Origin: Rhizobium leguminosarum | Lineage (GTDB): Bacteria; Pseudomonadota; Alphaproteobacteria; Rhizobiales; Rhizobiaceae | Direction of reading: 5' to 3' | Assembly (NCBI RefSeq): GCF_004123835.1 | Contig: NZ_MZMU01000002.1 | Span: 248,001-312,000, forward strand | Length of the DNA: 64,000 nucleotides | Shown: positions 8,861 to 17,188 of the stretch, in pieces | Numbering within the stretch: position 1 is the first letter of the stretch | Layout: every line of letters starts with the position of its first letter | Program-made: the position numbers and the translations under genes | Notes under the pieces: generated by a model | Databases searched by the model: none | The model's input: only the letters and a program-made list of their open reading frames with translations | What the model was told of the DNA's origin: nothing

Positions 8861-8924
8861 TGCCCCTCACCCTAACCTTCTCCCCGCAAGCGGGGAGAAG
8901 GTGGCGGCAGCCGGATGAGGGGCA
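8861..8924. repeat. Two-tier palindromic intergenic element between binding protein and permease genes
   Basis: An outer 9-bp inverted repeat (TGCCCCTCA at 8861-8869 and TGAGGGGCA at 8916-8924) encloses an inner perfect 11-bp stem (CCTTCTCCCCG, loop CAAG, CGGGGAGAAGG). The motif CCCCTCACCCTAACCTTCTC is a widespread rhizobial palindromic repeat by my recollection. Placed after the binding-protein stop codon on the minus strand, it could stabilise the upstream mRNA and reduce permease expression. Confidence 0.75.
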
Positions 8925-8945
8925 GGTCGCGATTTAGCCGTGACA

Positions 8946-10244
8946 TCACAGACGCTTGTAAGCCTCCAATGCTGCGTTGAAGGCGGCATTCAAAGCGTCT
9001 TCCGGCTTTTTGGTCCCTGAGAGCACGTCGCCCATCATAATCTGGATCTGGTTGGAGATTTCAGGATAGATCGGCACGCCAGGGCGTGCCTGTCCGTCGA
9101 CCAGAGCCTTGGCGAAGGTCTTGTTGGCTTCGGTGGAGAAGACCTCATATTTGTCGAACAGCGACTTCCTGGTCGGCAACTGCTGCTGCAGCGCGTTTGC
9201 CGGCCCCATATAGACCTCGCGTGCGAGGTTGGCGCACATCTCGATCTTGTCCTTGTCCTTGCTGAAGGAGGCGATCGTCCAGCCGCCGGTGCCGGTCGAA
9301 CGCTGATCGGCGCTGGGACCGGGGATCGGCGAGAAGGTCCAGTTGTTGAACTCGTCCTCGTCGAGCGTGGCCTTCAACTGCGCATATTGCCAGTTGCCGC
9401 CGATGAAGAGAGCCGTCGTCGCCGCTGCGGCCGCAGCATTCATATCGTCGTAATTCGCGATCGTGCTGACGCGCTTGGGCGCGGCACCCGAATCGACGAG
9501 ATCCTTGAAATAATTCAGCGCCTTCAGGAATTTCTCCTTGTTCTCGCCTTCGCCGAACACTGGCTTGCCCGAGTCGTCGACGAGCTTGCCGCCGAGCGCC
9601 CAATAATTCGCGAGCCAGTCGAACGTCGTCCCTTCCCAGCGCCCGCCGTTGAAGAGAACGCCTTCCATGCCTTCTTTGGTGGAGGCGAGCGCGGCCTTTT
9701 TCAGATCGTCCCATGTCTGCGGCGCATCCGCCACGATCGACTTGTTGCGGTAGAGCACACGAAGGTCGGTATCCCACCACCAGGCGCGGACCTTCTGGTC
9801 CTTATCCGTGATGCCGCTGCGGATGAAGGGGAACAGGTCATCCACTTCCTCCTTCGAAAAATACGGTGTGAAGTCCGCAAGAACATTATTGACCATGAAC
9901 TGCGAAAGAACGAACGAGTCGACCGCAGCGCAGTCAGGCGCGTTGCCGGCTTTGGCCTGCTCCAGCATCTTGGCCTGTTCGGTTCCAATGTCCGAGGACA
10001 TGAATTGCAGCTGCAATTTCCAGTCCGGATGCTTTTTGATGAAATCGACGAAGAGCTTCTGGTAGCCCTCGGCGATCGCCGGATCCGAATTGTTCGGACT
10101 ATCGTTCGTCAAACGGACGACGAGGGATTTTGGCGCATCGGCGAGGCCGATCCTGTCCTTAGTGGCAAGTTCCTGGGCAAATGAAACAGATGCTGAAAAT
10201 AACAGTGTGCTCAGCGCAAATGCGCTGACGGTGGCGCTCTTCAT
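8946..10244 (-). CDS. Periplasmic sugar-binding protein of the first ABC operon
   Basis: This extracellular solute-binding protein (family 1) captures the sugar in the periplasm for the CUT1 importer. The start at 10244 is supported by GGAGGAGA just upstream and by a clear signal peptide beginning there (MKSATVSAFALSTLLFSAS, cleavage near SFA-QE); a start 18 bp further out lacks both. The mature part (~410 residues) has the usual family features, such as FNGGRWEGTTFDWLANYW, ALFIGGNWQYAQ and STGTGGWTIASFS. It is the first gene of the operon, directly behind the promoter at 10320-10354. Confidence 0.92.
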   Translation of the reverse strand: MKSATVSAFALSTLLFSASVSFAQELATKDRIGLADAPKSLVVRLTNDSPNNSDPAIAEGYQKLFVDFIKKHPDWKLQLQFMSSDIGTEQAKMLEQAKAGNAPDCAAVDSFVLSQFMVNNVLADFTPYFSKEEVDDLFPFIRSGITDKDQKVRAWWWDTDLRVLYRNKSIVADAPQTWDDLKKAALASTKEGMEGVLFNGGRWEGTTFDWLANYWALGGKLVDDSGKPVFGEGENKEKFLKALNYFKDLVDSGAAPKRVSTIANYDDMNAAAAAATTALFIGGNWQYAQLKATLDEDEFNNWTFSPIPGPSADQRSTGTGGWTIASFSKDKDKIEMCANLAREVYMGPANALQQQLPTRKSLFDKYEVFSTEANKTFAKALVDGQARPGVPIYPEISNQIQIMMGDVLSGTKKPEDALNAAFNAALEAYKRL

Positions 10245-10319
10245 GATGGGTCTCCTCCCCATTTTGAACGGATACAGCCTTGGCGGTCAGTTGACCTCTC
10301 CTCATTTCCGTGCTGCATT

Positions 10320-10354
10320 AATTAGATTAAGTTACTTTGATTTGATGTCAAGCC
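10320..10354 (-). promoter_or_regulatory. Promoter/operator of the first sugar ABC operon (shared with the alpha-mannosidase gene)
   Basis: Read on the minus strand this begins GGCTTGACATCAAATC, then AAAGTAACTTAATCTAAT. TTGACA serves as -35, with an AATCTA -10 after 17 bases. Almost the same 34 bases occur on the plus strand at 22670-22703, upstream of the alpha-mannosidase. The AAGT-W-ACTT core is palindromic. Shared promoter and core suggest one regulator, probably one of the two ROK proteins nearby. Confidence 0.72.
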
Positions 10355-10421
10355 ACAGCTTGGGAGGACAGAACCTGGGAGGTTGAGATGCTGGCGACAA
10401 TCAACAGCAGCTAGTGCACAG

Positions 10422-10450
10422 TTCCGGAAAATCGAGATCGATTTTCGGAA
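10422..10450. repeat. Palindromic intergenic element
   Basis: The arms TTCCGGAAAATCGA and TCGATTTTCGGAA form a near-perfect inverted repeat with one extra G in the left arm and GA in the centre. Similar TTCCGAAAATCG palindromes are common between rhizobial genes as far as I recall. The rest of the 371-bp gap (10245-10615) holds the minus-strand promoter above and no gene; the longer open frame from 10469 is non-coding leader of the next gene. Confidence 0.5.
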
Positions 10451-10615
10451 AAGGATCCGCGCCGTGAAGTGATGAAACGTCCTGTGGGCGCGCGGCGCGT
10501 CCAAAGCAATTTTCCTGAAGAAGAGCACGAGGCAATCGCGGATGGCTGCGATGGCGTGAGTGTGGTTTTGCCCCGACTGAACTGCGGCGGGGAAGTTAAT
10601 TCTATGGAGGATAGG

Positions 10616-11662
10616 ATGCGTCTACTCATTCTCGGTACCGGCGGAATGGCCAACCAGCATGCCGCCAACTTCAGGGCAATCGAAGGCGTCAGTGTCGTCG
10701 GCGGCGTCGATGTCGTCCCGGAAAGGCTCGCGGCCTTTTGCACCGAACATGGCATCGCCAATCACTTCACGACCCTCGAGGATGCTCTCGCCTGGGGCGA
10801 GTTCGACGCAGTGGCAAACGTCACGCCGGACCGCATTCACCACCCGACGACGCTTCAGGCCATTGCCGCCGGCAAGCACGTCTTCTGCGAAAAGCCGCTC
10901 GCCACCGATGCGGTCAAGGCCATGGAGATGACCGAGGCCATCGAGCGATCGGGCAAGGTCGGCATGGTCAATTTCACCTATCGCAATTCGCCCGCCCTTC
11001 AGAAAGGCCGGCAGATGGTACTCGCCGGCGAAATCGGGGAGGTCAGGCACGTCGAGGCATCCCATCTGCAAAGCTGGCTGGTCGGTCGTCACTGGGGCGA
11101 CTGGAAGAGCGAAAGCAAATGGCTGTGGCGGCTGAGCAAGAAGCATGGATCCAACGGGGCGCTCGGCGATATCGGAATTCACATTGTCGATTTTGCATCA
11201 TACGGTTCAGGGCTCGACGTCGCTCATGTCTTCGCGCGGCTGAAGACCTTCGACAAGGCGCCAGGCCACAAGATCGGCGAGTATGATCTTGATGCGAATG
11301 ACAGCTTCACGATGAATGTCGATTTCACCAATGGCGCGATCGGGACGATCCAGGCGACGCGCACGGCGGCCGGACAGATGGATCAGCTGCGCCTCAGGGT
11401 CTATGGCGAAACCGGCTCGATCGAGATGATCTACGACACCGGAAAATCGACGCTACGCGCCTGTCTTGGAGAAGACGTGCACACGGCGACCTGGCGCGAC
11501 GTCCCCTTCGATCCGGTCGAGACCAACTACCAGCGTTTCGTCCAGGCCGTACGGGCGGGCAGGACCCAGGAACCCTCGTTCCGGCGGGCGGCCAATATCC
11601 AGAAAGTCCTGGACAAGGCGCTGGCCTCCGATCTCAGCCACGCCGATGAAGCGCTCGCCTGA
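10616..11662 (+). CDS. Gfo/Idh/MocA-family oxidoreductase
   Basis: This 348-residue NAD(P)-dependent sugar or inositol dehydrogenase-like protein has an N-terminal Rossmann fold with LGTGGMANQHAANF (about residues 5-18), the family signature FCEKPLATD near residue 93, and a C-terminal alpha/beta domain with GALGDIGIHIVDFA. The ATG at 10616 has GGAGG five bases upstream; the longer open frame is leader. It is divergent from the ABC operon and convergent, 8 bp apart, with a second ROK gene. It probably oxidises the imported or released sugar. The substrate is unknown. Confidence 0.88.
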   Translation: MRLLILGTGGMANQHAANFRAIEGVSVVGGVDVVPERLAAFCTEHGIANHFTTLEDALAWGEFDAVANVTPDRIHHPTTLQAIAAGKHVFCEKPLATDAVKAMEMTEAIERSGKVGMVNFTYRNSPALQKGRQMVLAGEIGEVRHVEASHLQSWLVGRHWGDWKSESKWLWRLSKKHGSNGALGDIGIHIVDFASYGSGLDVAHVFARLKTFDKAPGHKIGEYDLDANDSFTMNVDFTNGAIGTIQATRTAAGQMDQLRLRVYGETGSIEMIYDTGKSTLRACLGEDVHTATWRDVPFDPVETNYQRFVQAVRAGRTQEPSFRRAANIQKVLDKALASDLSHADEALA

Positions 11663-11670
11663 CCCGGCCA

Positions 11671-12810
11671 TCAGGCCGAAGCCGGCGGCAGCAGCAAAGT
11701 GTTGAGGAAGGGCAGGAGTGCTGCCCCGAGCGCAACGCCGCCGCCGCTGAAGCTTGCGGGTTTCATCGGCGAAATCCAGGGCGTCAGCAACGGCCTCGTC
11801 GAGGTGTCGCGCCGCTCGATGGAAAGCTGATGGATCAGCGCTTCGATCACGCCCTGCGGCAGATCGCTGCCGATCATGACGACGCTCGGCGCGAGAAAAC
11901 CGGCCATGGCGATGATCGGGTCGAGCAGATGGCCAGCGGCCTCCCGTATCCATTGGGACAGTGACGGCGAGGAGATTTCCTCGCCCTTCAGCAGGCGGGT
12001 GAATGCCTGGTCGCCGATCCGTGATCGCAAGGACTCGAAACCGACGACGGTATTGAGCTGGACATTGTCGGGACCGGTCAGCATTTCGCCGATGCTGCCT
12101 GCCCGGCCATGCACGCCGGAATAGGGAATACCGCGAATGAGAAAGCCGGCCTGAACGTCGTCGTCGATGATGATCATCGCAAGTCCGCCTTCCCTGCCGG
12201 AGCTGCCGATCGTGCGCTCGGCGAGAAGGCTCGCCGTGCACTCGTTCTCGACATAGGGACGCGCGATCGTCGACATCACGGCGATCTGATCGCTTTGATC
12301 CTCTGTCCAGTCGTTGGCGGCGATGCCGAGCCCCATGATCGGCAATGTCGCGTGGCGATCGACCATATCCCTGACGGCCGCATGCACCAGGCCGACTTTG
12401 TCTGCGGGGTCCAGCTGGATATAGACCCGGTCATGGACCTGGCCACTCAGATCGATGAGCACGGCCTCACCACGCCTTGGGCGAAGCTTGACGCCGATCG
12501 AGAAAGCACCTTCCGGGCGCAAGGCAAACTCGGTAGCGGTGGCCCCTCCGCCGAGGCCATTGCGACGGTTGGAGGTGACAAGTTTTTCCTCGGCCAGCCG
12601 CCGCAGAATATTGGTGATGCCGGGCCCGGTCAGGCCGCAATGCCGGCCAAGCTCCATCCGCGTCAGCGGGCCATGGCGGCGGATGGCTTCCAGGATGACG
12701 CGAATATTCCGGTCGGCGATCTCGCCCGACCTCAGACCCACCGTTTTGGCGCGCGGACCGCCCATCTCCTGGGCGTGAAGCCGACGCGGCCCTGACCGAA
12801 GATACCGCAT
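11671..12810 (-). CDS. Second ROK-family transcriptional regulator
   Basis: A 379-residue ROK regulator with a winged HTH at about residues 30-90 (RHGPLTRMELGRHCGLTGPG), then a kinase-like domain. The zinc-binding CxCGxxGC of the family is not present; the equivalent stretch is GEMLTGPDNVQLNTVVGFE. The phosphate-binding DxGxT-type motif is also degenerate, so it is a regulator and not a kinase. It starts with ATG at 12810 behind AGGAAAG. It is a second candidate to bind the shared element at 10320-10354 and 22670-22703. Confidence 0.85.
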   Translation of the reverse strand: MRYLRSGPRRLHAQEMGGPRAKTVGLRSGEIADRNIRVILEAIRRHGPLTRMELGRHCGLTGPGITNILRRLAEEKLVTSNRRNGLGGGATATEFALRPEGAFSIGVKLRPRRGEAVLIDLSGQVHDRVYIQLDPADKVGLVHAAVRDMVDRHATLPIMGLGIAANDWTEDQSDQIAVMSTIARPYVENECTASLLAERTIGSSGREGGLAMIIIDDDVQAGFLIRGIPYSGVHGRAGSIGEMLTGPDNVQLNTVVGFESLRSRIGDQAFTRLLKGEEISSPSLSQWIREAAGHLLDPIIAMAGFLAPSVVMIGSDLPQGVIEALIHQLSIERRDTSTRPLLTPWISPMKPASFSGGGVALGAALLPFLNTLLLPPASA

Positions 12811-12959
12811 GACCGTCTTTCCTAGAGCACTATTCGGTTGTGTATCACGCTGGCAGGTGTTCGTAACGATTTTCCAGTAGATGCTTGTAACGAAGGGCCG
12901 CGGCTCTACACAGTTAAGATGTGCTCGGAATTACTTGCGTGGAGAGTTGAATTCAACCG

Positions 12960-13502
12960 ATGACTGATGAACATTCTCCCGCCGCCGACAGCGACCCAAA
13001 CGCCACCCAGCCAATTCTCGTATTGCGAGGGAGCGTTAGATACCTCTTCATGTTCCTTGGCGTCATGGCGCTCCTTTTCGTCTACCTCTCACTTATCGCC
13101 CTTGGGCAGATCGAAATGAGCAGACCTACTAGCGGTGTTGGAGAGGGCCTGTTCGCGATCCTGTTCCTCGTCGTCATCGTTTATGTTGCGGTAAAGGCTC
13201 GGCAGGTGGACTTCCGGAAGCCCACAATGGTGATCGGGCCCGACGGTATCGCTGGTCAAAAGCTGCCGAAGCTCATCCCTTGGTCAATGATCGAACGCGT
13301 TGATATCCCTCAGGCCGGGCAGGCGGGATTTATCTACCTGACTGTGCGCAAAGATGCTGATCCGGAGATACTTGAACAGTTGCGCAAGCGGCAGCCTCTT
13401 GAAAGGACCGTCGCGATACCGCACAGATGGGTTCCGGGGTTCAGTTCAAGCGAAGTCAAGGACATCGTGAATCGCTACTTTGAACGCTCACGACAAAGCT
13501 GA
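12960..13502 (+). CDS. Hypothetical membrane protein with two N-terminal spans
   Basis: A 180-residue protein of unknown function. Residues 25-48 and 62-80 are hydrophobic and probably membrane-spanning; the following ~95 residues look cytoplasmic. The segment MVIGPDGIAGQKLPKLIPWSM resembles bacterial PH-like (YcxB/DUF304-type) strands, a weak likeness. The ATG is preceded by GGAGAG at long spacing. Base composition seems lower in GC than in neighbours, and it sits at the left edge of the fructoside region. I do not recognise a specific family. Confidence 0.6.
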   Translation: MTDEHSPAADSDPNATQPILVLRGSVRYLFMFLGVMALLFVYLSLIALGQIEMSRPTSGVGEGLFAILFLVVIVYVAVKARQVDFRKPTMVIGPDGIAGQKLPKLIPWSMIERVDIPQAGQAGFIYLTVRKDADPEILEQLRKRQPLERTVAIPHRWVPGFSSSEVKDIVNRYFERSRQS

Positions 13503-13567
13503 AGCGGAATGAATATTTGCTTCCGACGGCTCATCTGCTGATGTCGCTCGTCGAGCAGCCATTGCCT

Positions 13568-13756
13568 CTAATAGCTGCAAGGACGATCGTTGCCGAAGCC
13601 GTCGCGGCAGGCAGGTCTGAGCCCATAGTCGACGCTGCTATATCCAACCGAGCCGGTTTGCATCGAGTCATTCGAGGTCGTCGTGCAGGATGACGACGAT
13701 ACGGCAACCACGATGACGGCTGTCGCGGCTGTCAATAATTTGCGGACGTGAAGCAT
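13568..13756 (-). CDS. Small secreted lipoprotein, unknown function
   Basis: A 62-residue product with a type II signal peptide: positive start (MLHVRK), hydrophobic core (AATAVIVVAVSSSS) and Cys24 as the probable lipidated residue. The mature part is about 39 residues, Ser/Gly/Tyr-rich, and ends with two cysteines in PACRDGFGNDRPCSY. GGAGG lies six bases before the ATG, which supports it as a real gene. No family is recognised. Confidence 0.55.
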   Translation of the reverse strand: MLHVRKLLTAATAVIVVAVSSSSCTTTSNDSMQTGSVGYSSVDYGLRPACRDGFGNDRPCSY

Positions 13757-13892
13757 CCCACCCTCCCCAGCGCTGCCTGAAATCTGCGATATCAGTGCAA
13801 TTCTCGGTCAAATAGGGCCGACCGGGGTTTCGATAACTGTTGTTGTTGATCAAGATCTCGTTATTCCGTGAAGGCCCAAGCGTTTCATTCAA

Positions 13893-15617
13893 TCATGTCG
13901 CGGCCGCAAAGCAGCGTTTCGCATACCTTTCCAGCACCCGCGTTGAAGCGGACGATGAGATTTCCAGGTAATCGGGATTGATATTCGCGTAGCCGCGACG
14001 GGTTCCACAAACAGTTCCGCCATCGGCGAAAATCTCGACGATTCCGCAATCATGAAACAGACGCAGGTCCTTTCCGTCGCCAAGCTCCGCCACGTAATGG
14101 ATCGAGCCGTCGTCCTGGGCGAGCCGGATCGAGAGGATACCGCCAGCGACGCCCACCTCGAAGGCAAGTTCGCCGCCCTGCGTCGCAACGACCTTGCTGC
14201 CTTCCAGGACTCCGGAAAGGCGGATTTCAATGGGAGCCATCGGTAGCGAGAATTTGCCGCTTTGGTCCTCGACGATAGGGCCAGCGGCAAACTGATCGTC
14301 GACTTCGATCGTCGGCAGCATGCGCAGCCTCTTCCTGTCTTCACTCAAACTTAGAACACGTGGTAGGGACATCTCCCCGGAATAGGCTGAGCCCTCGGGC
14401 TTGCGATATTCCCAATTGAAAAGCCAGGCAAAGGCGATCTGGCGCCCTCCCGCTTCGAAACTCTGCATCGCGTAATAATCGGTGCCGAAATCCAGCAATT
14501 GCAGTTCCTGCATGTCGGGTACGAAGCAGTCGTCGATAAACTCGCCGATCAGGGCATAAAGGAGATTGTGGCGCCGTGTTCGTGGCTCGACATGGCCAAC
14601 AAAGCCCATCACCAGAACCCACTTTTCCTCCAGCCGAAAGAAATCCGGGCATTCCACCGCACGCGCGCCTTCCTGGCGGAAGTTAACCGGCGCACGGTAG
14701 AGCGGCCCGAGATATTGCCAATCGAGGCCATCGCCGGAGCCGAACAACAACACCGCGGGATCGCCTTCGATCGATGCGCCGAGTATCATGCGATAGGCGT
14801 TGGCTGCGTCGTCCCACCAAACCTTTGGATCGCGGAAGTCGTGCTCGACCCCATCGGGACGCTCTTCCAACACAGTTACAATGCCTTCCGCCTTCATCAT
14901 CAGCCGATCTGGGCGCGCTATTTTCTGAATTTCCCGATAGCCCTTGAAAAGGTCATAGGCAGGCAGACGCTCGGTGTAAAAGAACATCAAACTTCCATCT
15001 CGATCCCGAAAGGCATTGCCGGAGAATGCCCCTCCTGTGGCGCCAAGACGCCACAGGTTCTGTTCTGGATGCAGAAATACCGGCATGTGAAGCCAATTGA
15101 CCAGATCGCGGCTGGTGGCATGTCCCCAGTGCATCGGTCCCCAATCACTGCCGCTCGGATGGAATTGATAAAAAAGGTGCCATAGCTCGTCGGTCTTGCA
15201 GAGACCTACGGGGTCGTTCATCCAATGCCTGATTGGCGAGAAATGAAGCGCTGGACGATCCGGATCGGACCGAAGCCAATCTTCAATTTCCGCGCCGGTA
15301 CGTTGAAGTATCCCTTTTTCCGAGAATTCAAACACGGTTATACCGGTCTCGTTCACGGTTTGAGGCTGATATCCATAGGCCCACAGAACAGCGTCCGGCG
15401 CATTGGTGACAATGGTGACCTCGCAAGCTTCCCTGTGGTGATATTTGAAAAACTCCGGATGGATGGCAAATGACCGAACCTGCCAAACCGTTTTCCCGTC
15501 AATGTCTACGCGAAAAAAGCCGCCGCCCGCGGCCCAAAATTCCAAGCGGTACCCAGAGGGTAGGAACAGGTTTTGCTTCATCAACGGGTCATCTTCCCGG
15601 TCCATTTGGTTCGCCAT
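13893..15617 (-). CDS. Cytoplasmic GH32 beta-fructosidase
   Basis: This glycoside hydrolase family 32 enzyme cleaves terminal beta-fructosyl bonds (sucrose, inulo- or levan-oligosaccharides). The ATG at 15617 with GGAG upstream is chosen over a GTG two codons earlier; the length is 574 residues. Catalytic motifs are readable: nucleophile Asp135 in HWMNDPVG (the common form is NDPNG), transition-state Asp263 in FRDP, and acid/base Glu322 in VECPDFF. About 120 residues before the catalytic domain form an accessory beta domain. There is no signal peptide, so it acts inside the cell. It is the last gene of the LacI-controlled operon and would split inulobiose delivered by the GH91 enzyme. Confidence 0.9.
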   Translation of the reverse strand: MANQMDREDDPLMKQNLFLPSGYRLEFWAAGGGFFRVDIDGKTVWQVRSFAIHPEFFKYHHREACEVTIVTNAPDAVLWAYGYQPQTVNETGITVFEFSEKGILQRTGAEIEDWLRSDPDRPALHFSPIRHWMNDPVGLCKTDELWHLFYQFHPSGSDWGPMHWGHATSRDLVNWLHMPVFLHPEQNLWRLGATGGAFSGNAFRDRDGSLMFFYTERLPAYDLFKGYREIQKIARPDRLMMKAEGIVTVLEERPDGVEHDFRDPKVWWDDAANAYRMILGASIEGDPAVLLFGSGDGLDWQYLGPLYRAPVNFRQEGARAVECPDFFRLEEKWVLVMGFVGHVEPRTRRHNLLYALIGEFIDDCFVPDMQELQLLDFGTDYYAMQSFEAGGRQIAFAWLFNWEYRKPEGSAYSGEMSLPRVLSLSEDRKRLRMLPTIEVDDQFAAGPIVEDQSGKFSLPMAPIEIRLSGVLEGSKVVATQGGELAFEVGVAGGILSIRLAQDDGSIHYVAELGDGKDLRLFHDCGIVEIFADGGTVCGTRRGYANINPDYLEISSSASTRVLERYAKRCFAAAT

Positions 15618-15673
15618 GAACACAACTCCGAATAGTCACTGGATTTTCGACCGACGGCCTAGCTATGCTCGGT

Positions 15674-17047
15674 CTAGTGAAACTCTGCCGACGGTTGCCC
15701 AAGAACTGGAGTGCCCCGGAAAGCATTCGCTGTTCTGTCCATCTCGACCTGTTCGACACTTCCTGAATCCAGAACTGTATTCCGCACCGAACCCCTTTGC
15801 ACCCGTACTGCCGTTACCTCGAGCACCTTCAAATTGTCCGTTGAAAGCAATGCGCCCACTTGTGTTGAAAAACAGGCGCTGTTTGGTGCGTCGTTGATCT
15901 GCGACATTTCGGTTGTGGCCACGATGTGATTGTTGGCGATGTAGTTGCCGCTGCCGGAAACGACATTGATGATCACAGGCTTTGCGGCGAGAGGCTTGAT
16001 ATATTGAGCATCGATCGTTTCTGAAATGTGGTTGGCGATTACCGAATTGTTGCTGCCATCAATGTGCAAAAGTCCGAACAGGTCATCCAGGCCGTTATCG
16101 TACTTCTGCATGGGCGCCCACGGCTCGCGATCTCGCAAGAAGTGATTTGAGGAGACCAGGTTTTCGCAGCAATTCGCAGCAAAAACCAGCATTCCGGGAT
16201 AGAAGGAATGGAATCTGTTTCCTGTGATCGAGGAACGCATCACGCCGGAAAAATAGACGCTGCTCGCGCCTCGGGGGAAGACGTTGTTTGAAGAGACCAG
16301 GATGCCGCCGTAATTTTCAGCGTAGACGGAATGTCCCCTATATCCGGCTCCTACAAAATTATTCGCTATCCTCGAGGCCTGCCCCATACCTTTCAATTCG
16401 ATACAGTTGCCGCACTCTGCAATGAAATTATTGTCTATCGCCAGCGCATCCGCGTCATGAACAGTCACTCCATGTTCCAGATAGATAAGGCCCATCCCCG
16501 TTATTCGGAATGAGTCATTGGCGCTGCCCACATAGATTCCCGTTTTGCCATTCCTGTAGGTATTTTCCGCATCATTCTGCCCCGAACCGTCGTCCATGAA
16601 GTGCAGGCCATCGATGCAAAAATCGGCAAACTCCACAGAGCTTATGCGAGGATTGCCGGTGCGCTTGACGTAGAACGCGGCTCCGGCGGCCTCACCGTCG
16701 GCGGCTTCCGGAGACATGTCCACACATATGCGACTTCCGCCCGGCCACACTTCGCGCCACTGTGCCAGTTCGTCTGCAGGTGTGTTGAAACGGATGCTCG
16801 AAGACGTAAAGCCATGTCCCGAGCCGACAATCTTCAGATAGCTCAGGTCTATCACGACCTGGGTGACAAGACGATAATCGCCTGGCGGAATATAGATCAC
16901 CGCTCCAGGCTTTCCGCCGTCATTCTGGTCGCCAACCGCTTGCCTGCTTTTAATATCCGCGATGATGCTATTGATGACCGATCCAATGTCCTCATAGGGG
17001 TTGCCTACGGGATATTGTGTTACGTCGTAAAAGTTTTCACTTACCAT
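15674..17047 (-). CDS. GH91-family enzyme: probable difructose anhydride III hydrolase (or inulin fructotransferase)
   Basis: The 457-residue protein closely resembles GH91 enzymes, which interconvert inulin or inulobiose and difructose anhydride III (DFA III) and fold as a right-handed beta-helix. Family stretches include AVIYIPPGDYRL, HGFTSSSIRFNTP, EVWPGGSRI, SSVEFADFCIDGLHF, NFIAECGNCIEL and RGASSVYFSGVMRSS. The ATG at 17047 has GAGGAGA nearby; longer open frame upstream is discounted. No signal peptide is seen, whereas secreted inulin fructotransferases have one, and the gene sits in an importer operon, so a cytosolic DFA III hydrolase is the better reading. Glu217 matches the family acid; the aspartate expected 11 residues earlier is Asn206, with Asp205 beside it. 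Base composition is markedly lower in GC than in flanking genes. Confidence 0.82.
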   Translation of the reverse strand: MVSENFYDVTQYPVGNPYEDIGSVINSIIADIKSRQAVGDQNDGGKPGAVIYIPPGDYRLVTQVVIDLSYLKIVGSGHGFTSSSIRFNTPADELAQWREVWPGGSRICVDMSPEAADGEAAGAAFYVKRTGNPRISSVEFADFCIDGLHFMDDGSGQNDAENTYRNGKTGIYVGSANDSFRITGMGLIYLEHGVTVHDADALAIDNNFIAECGNCIELKGMGQASRIANNFVGAGYRGHSVYAENYGGILVSSNNVFPRGASSVYFSGVMRSSITGNRFHSFYPGMLVFAANCCENLVSSNHFLRDREPWAPMQKYDNGLDDLFGLLHIDGSNNSVIANHISETIDAQYIKPLAAKPVIINVVSGSGNYIANNHIVATTEMSQINDAPNSACFSTQVGALLSTDNLKVLEVTAVRVQRGSVRNTVLDSGSVEQVEMDRTANAFRGTPVLGQPSAEFH

Positions 17048-17188
17048 TGCTAAGGTCTCCTCGGTCATTTCCTGCTCCACAGCGAGAGCATACCGATGTT
17101 CTTGATTGGCTTGTTGCTCGCAAGCCGCCTGGGGAAATGCGTTCAACCGGCTCTCTTGTTCGAGTTTGGAGCAAGAGCCTGAGCACCA

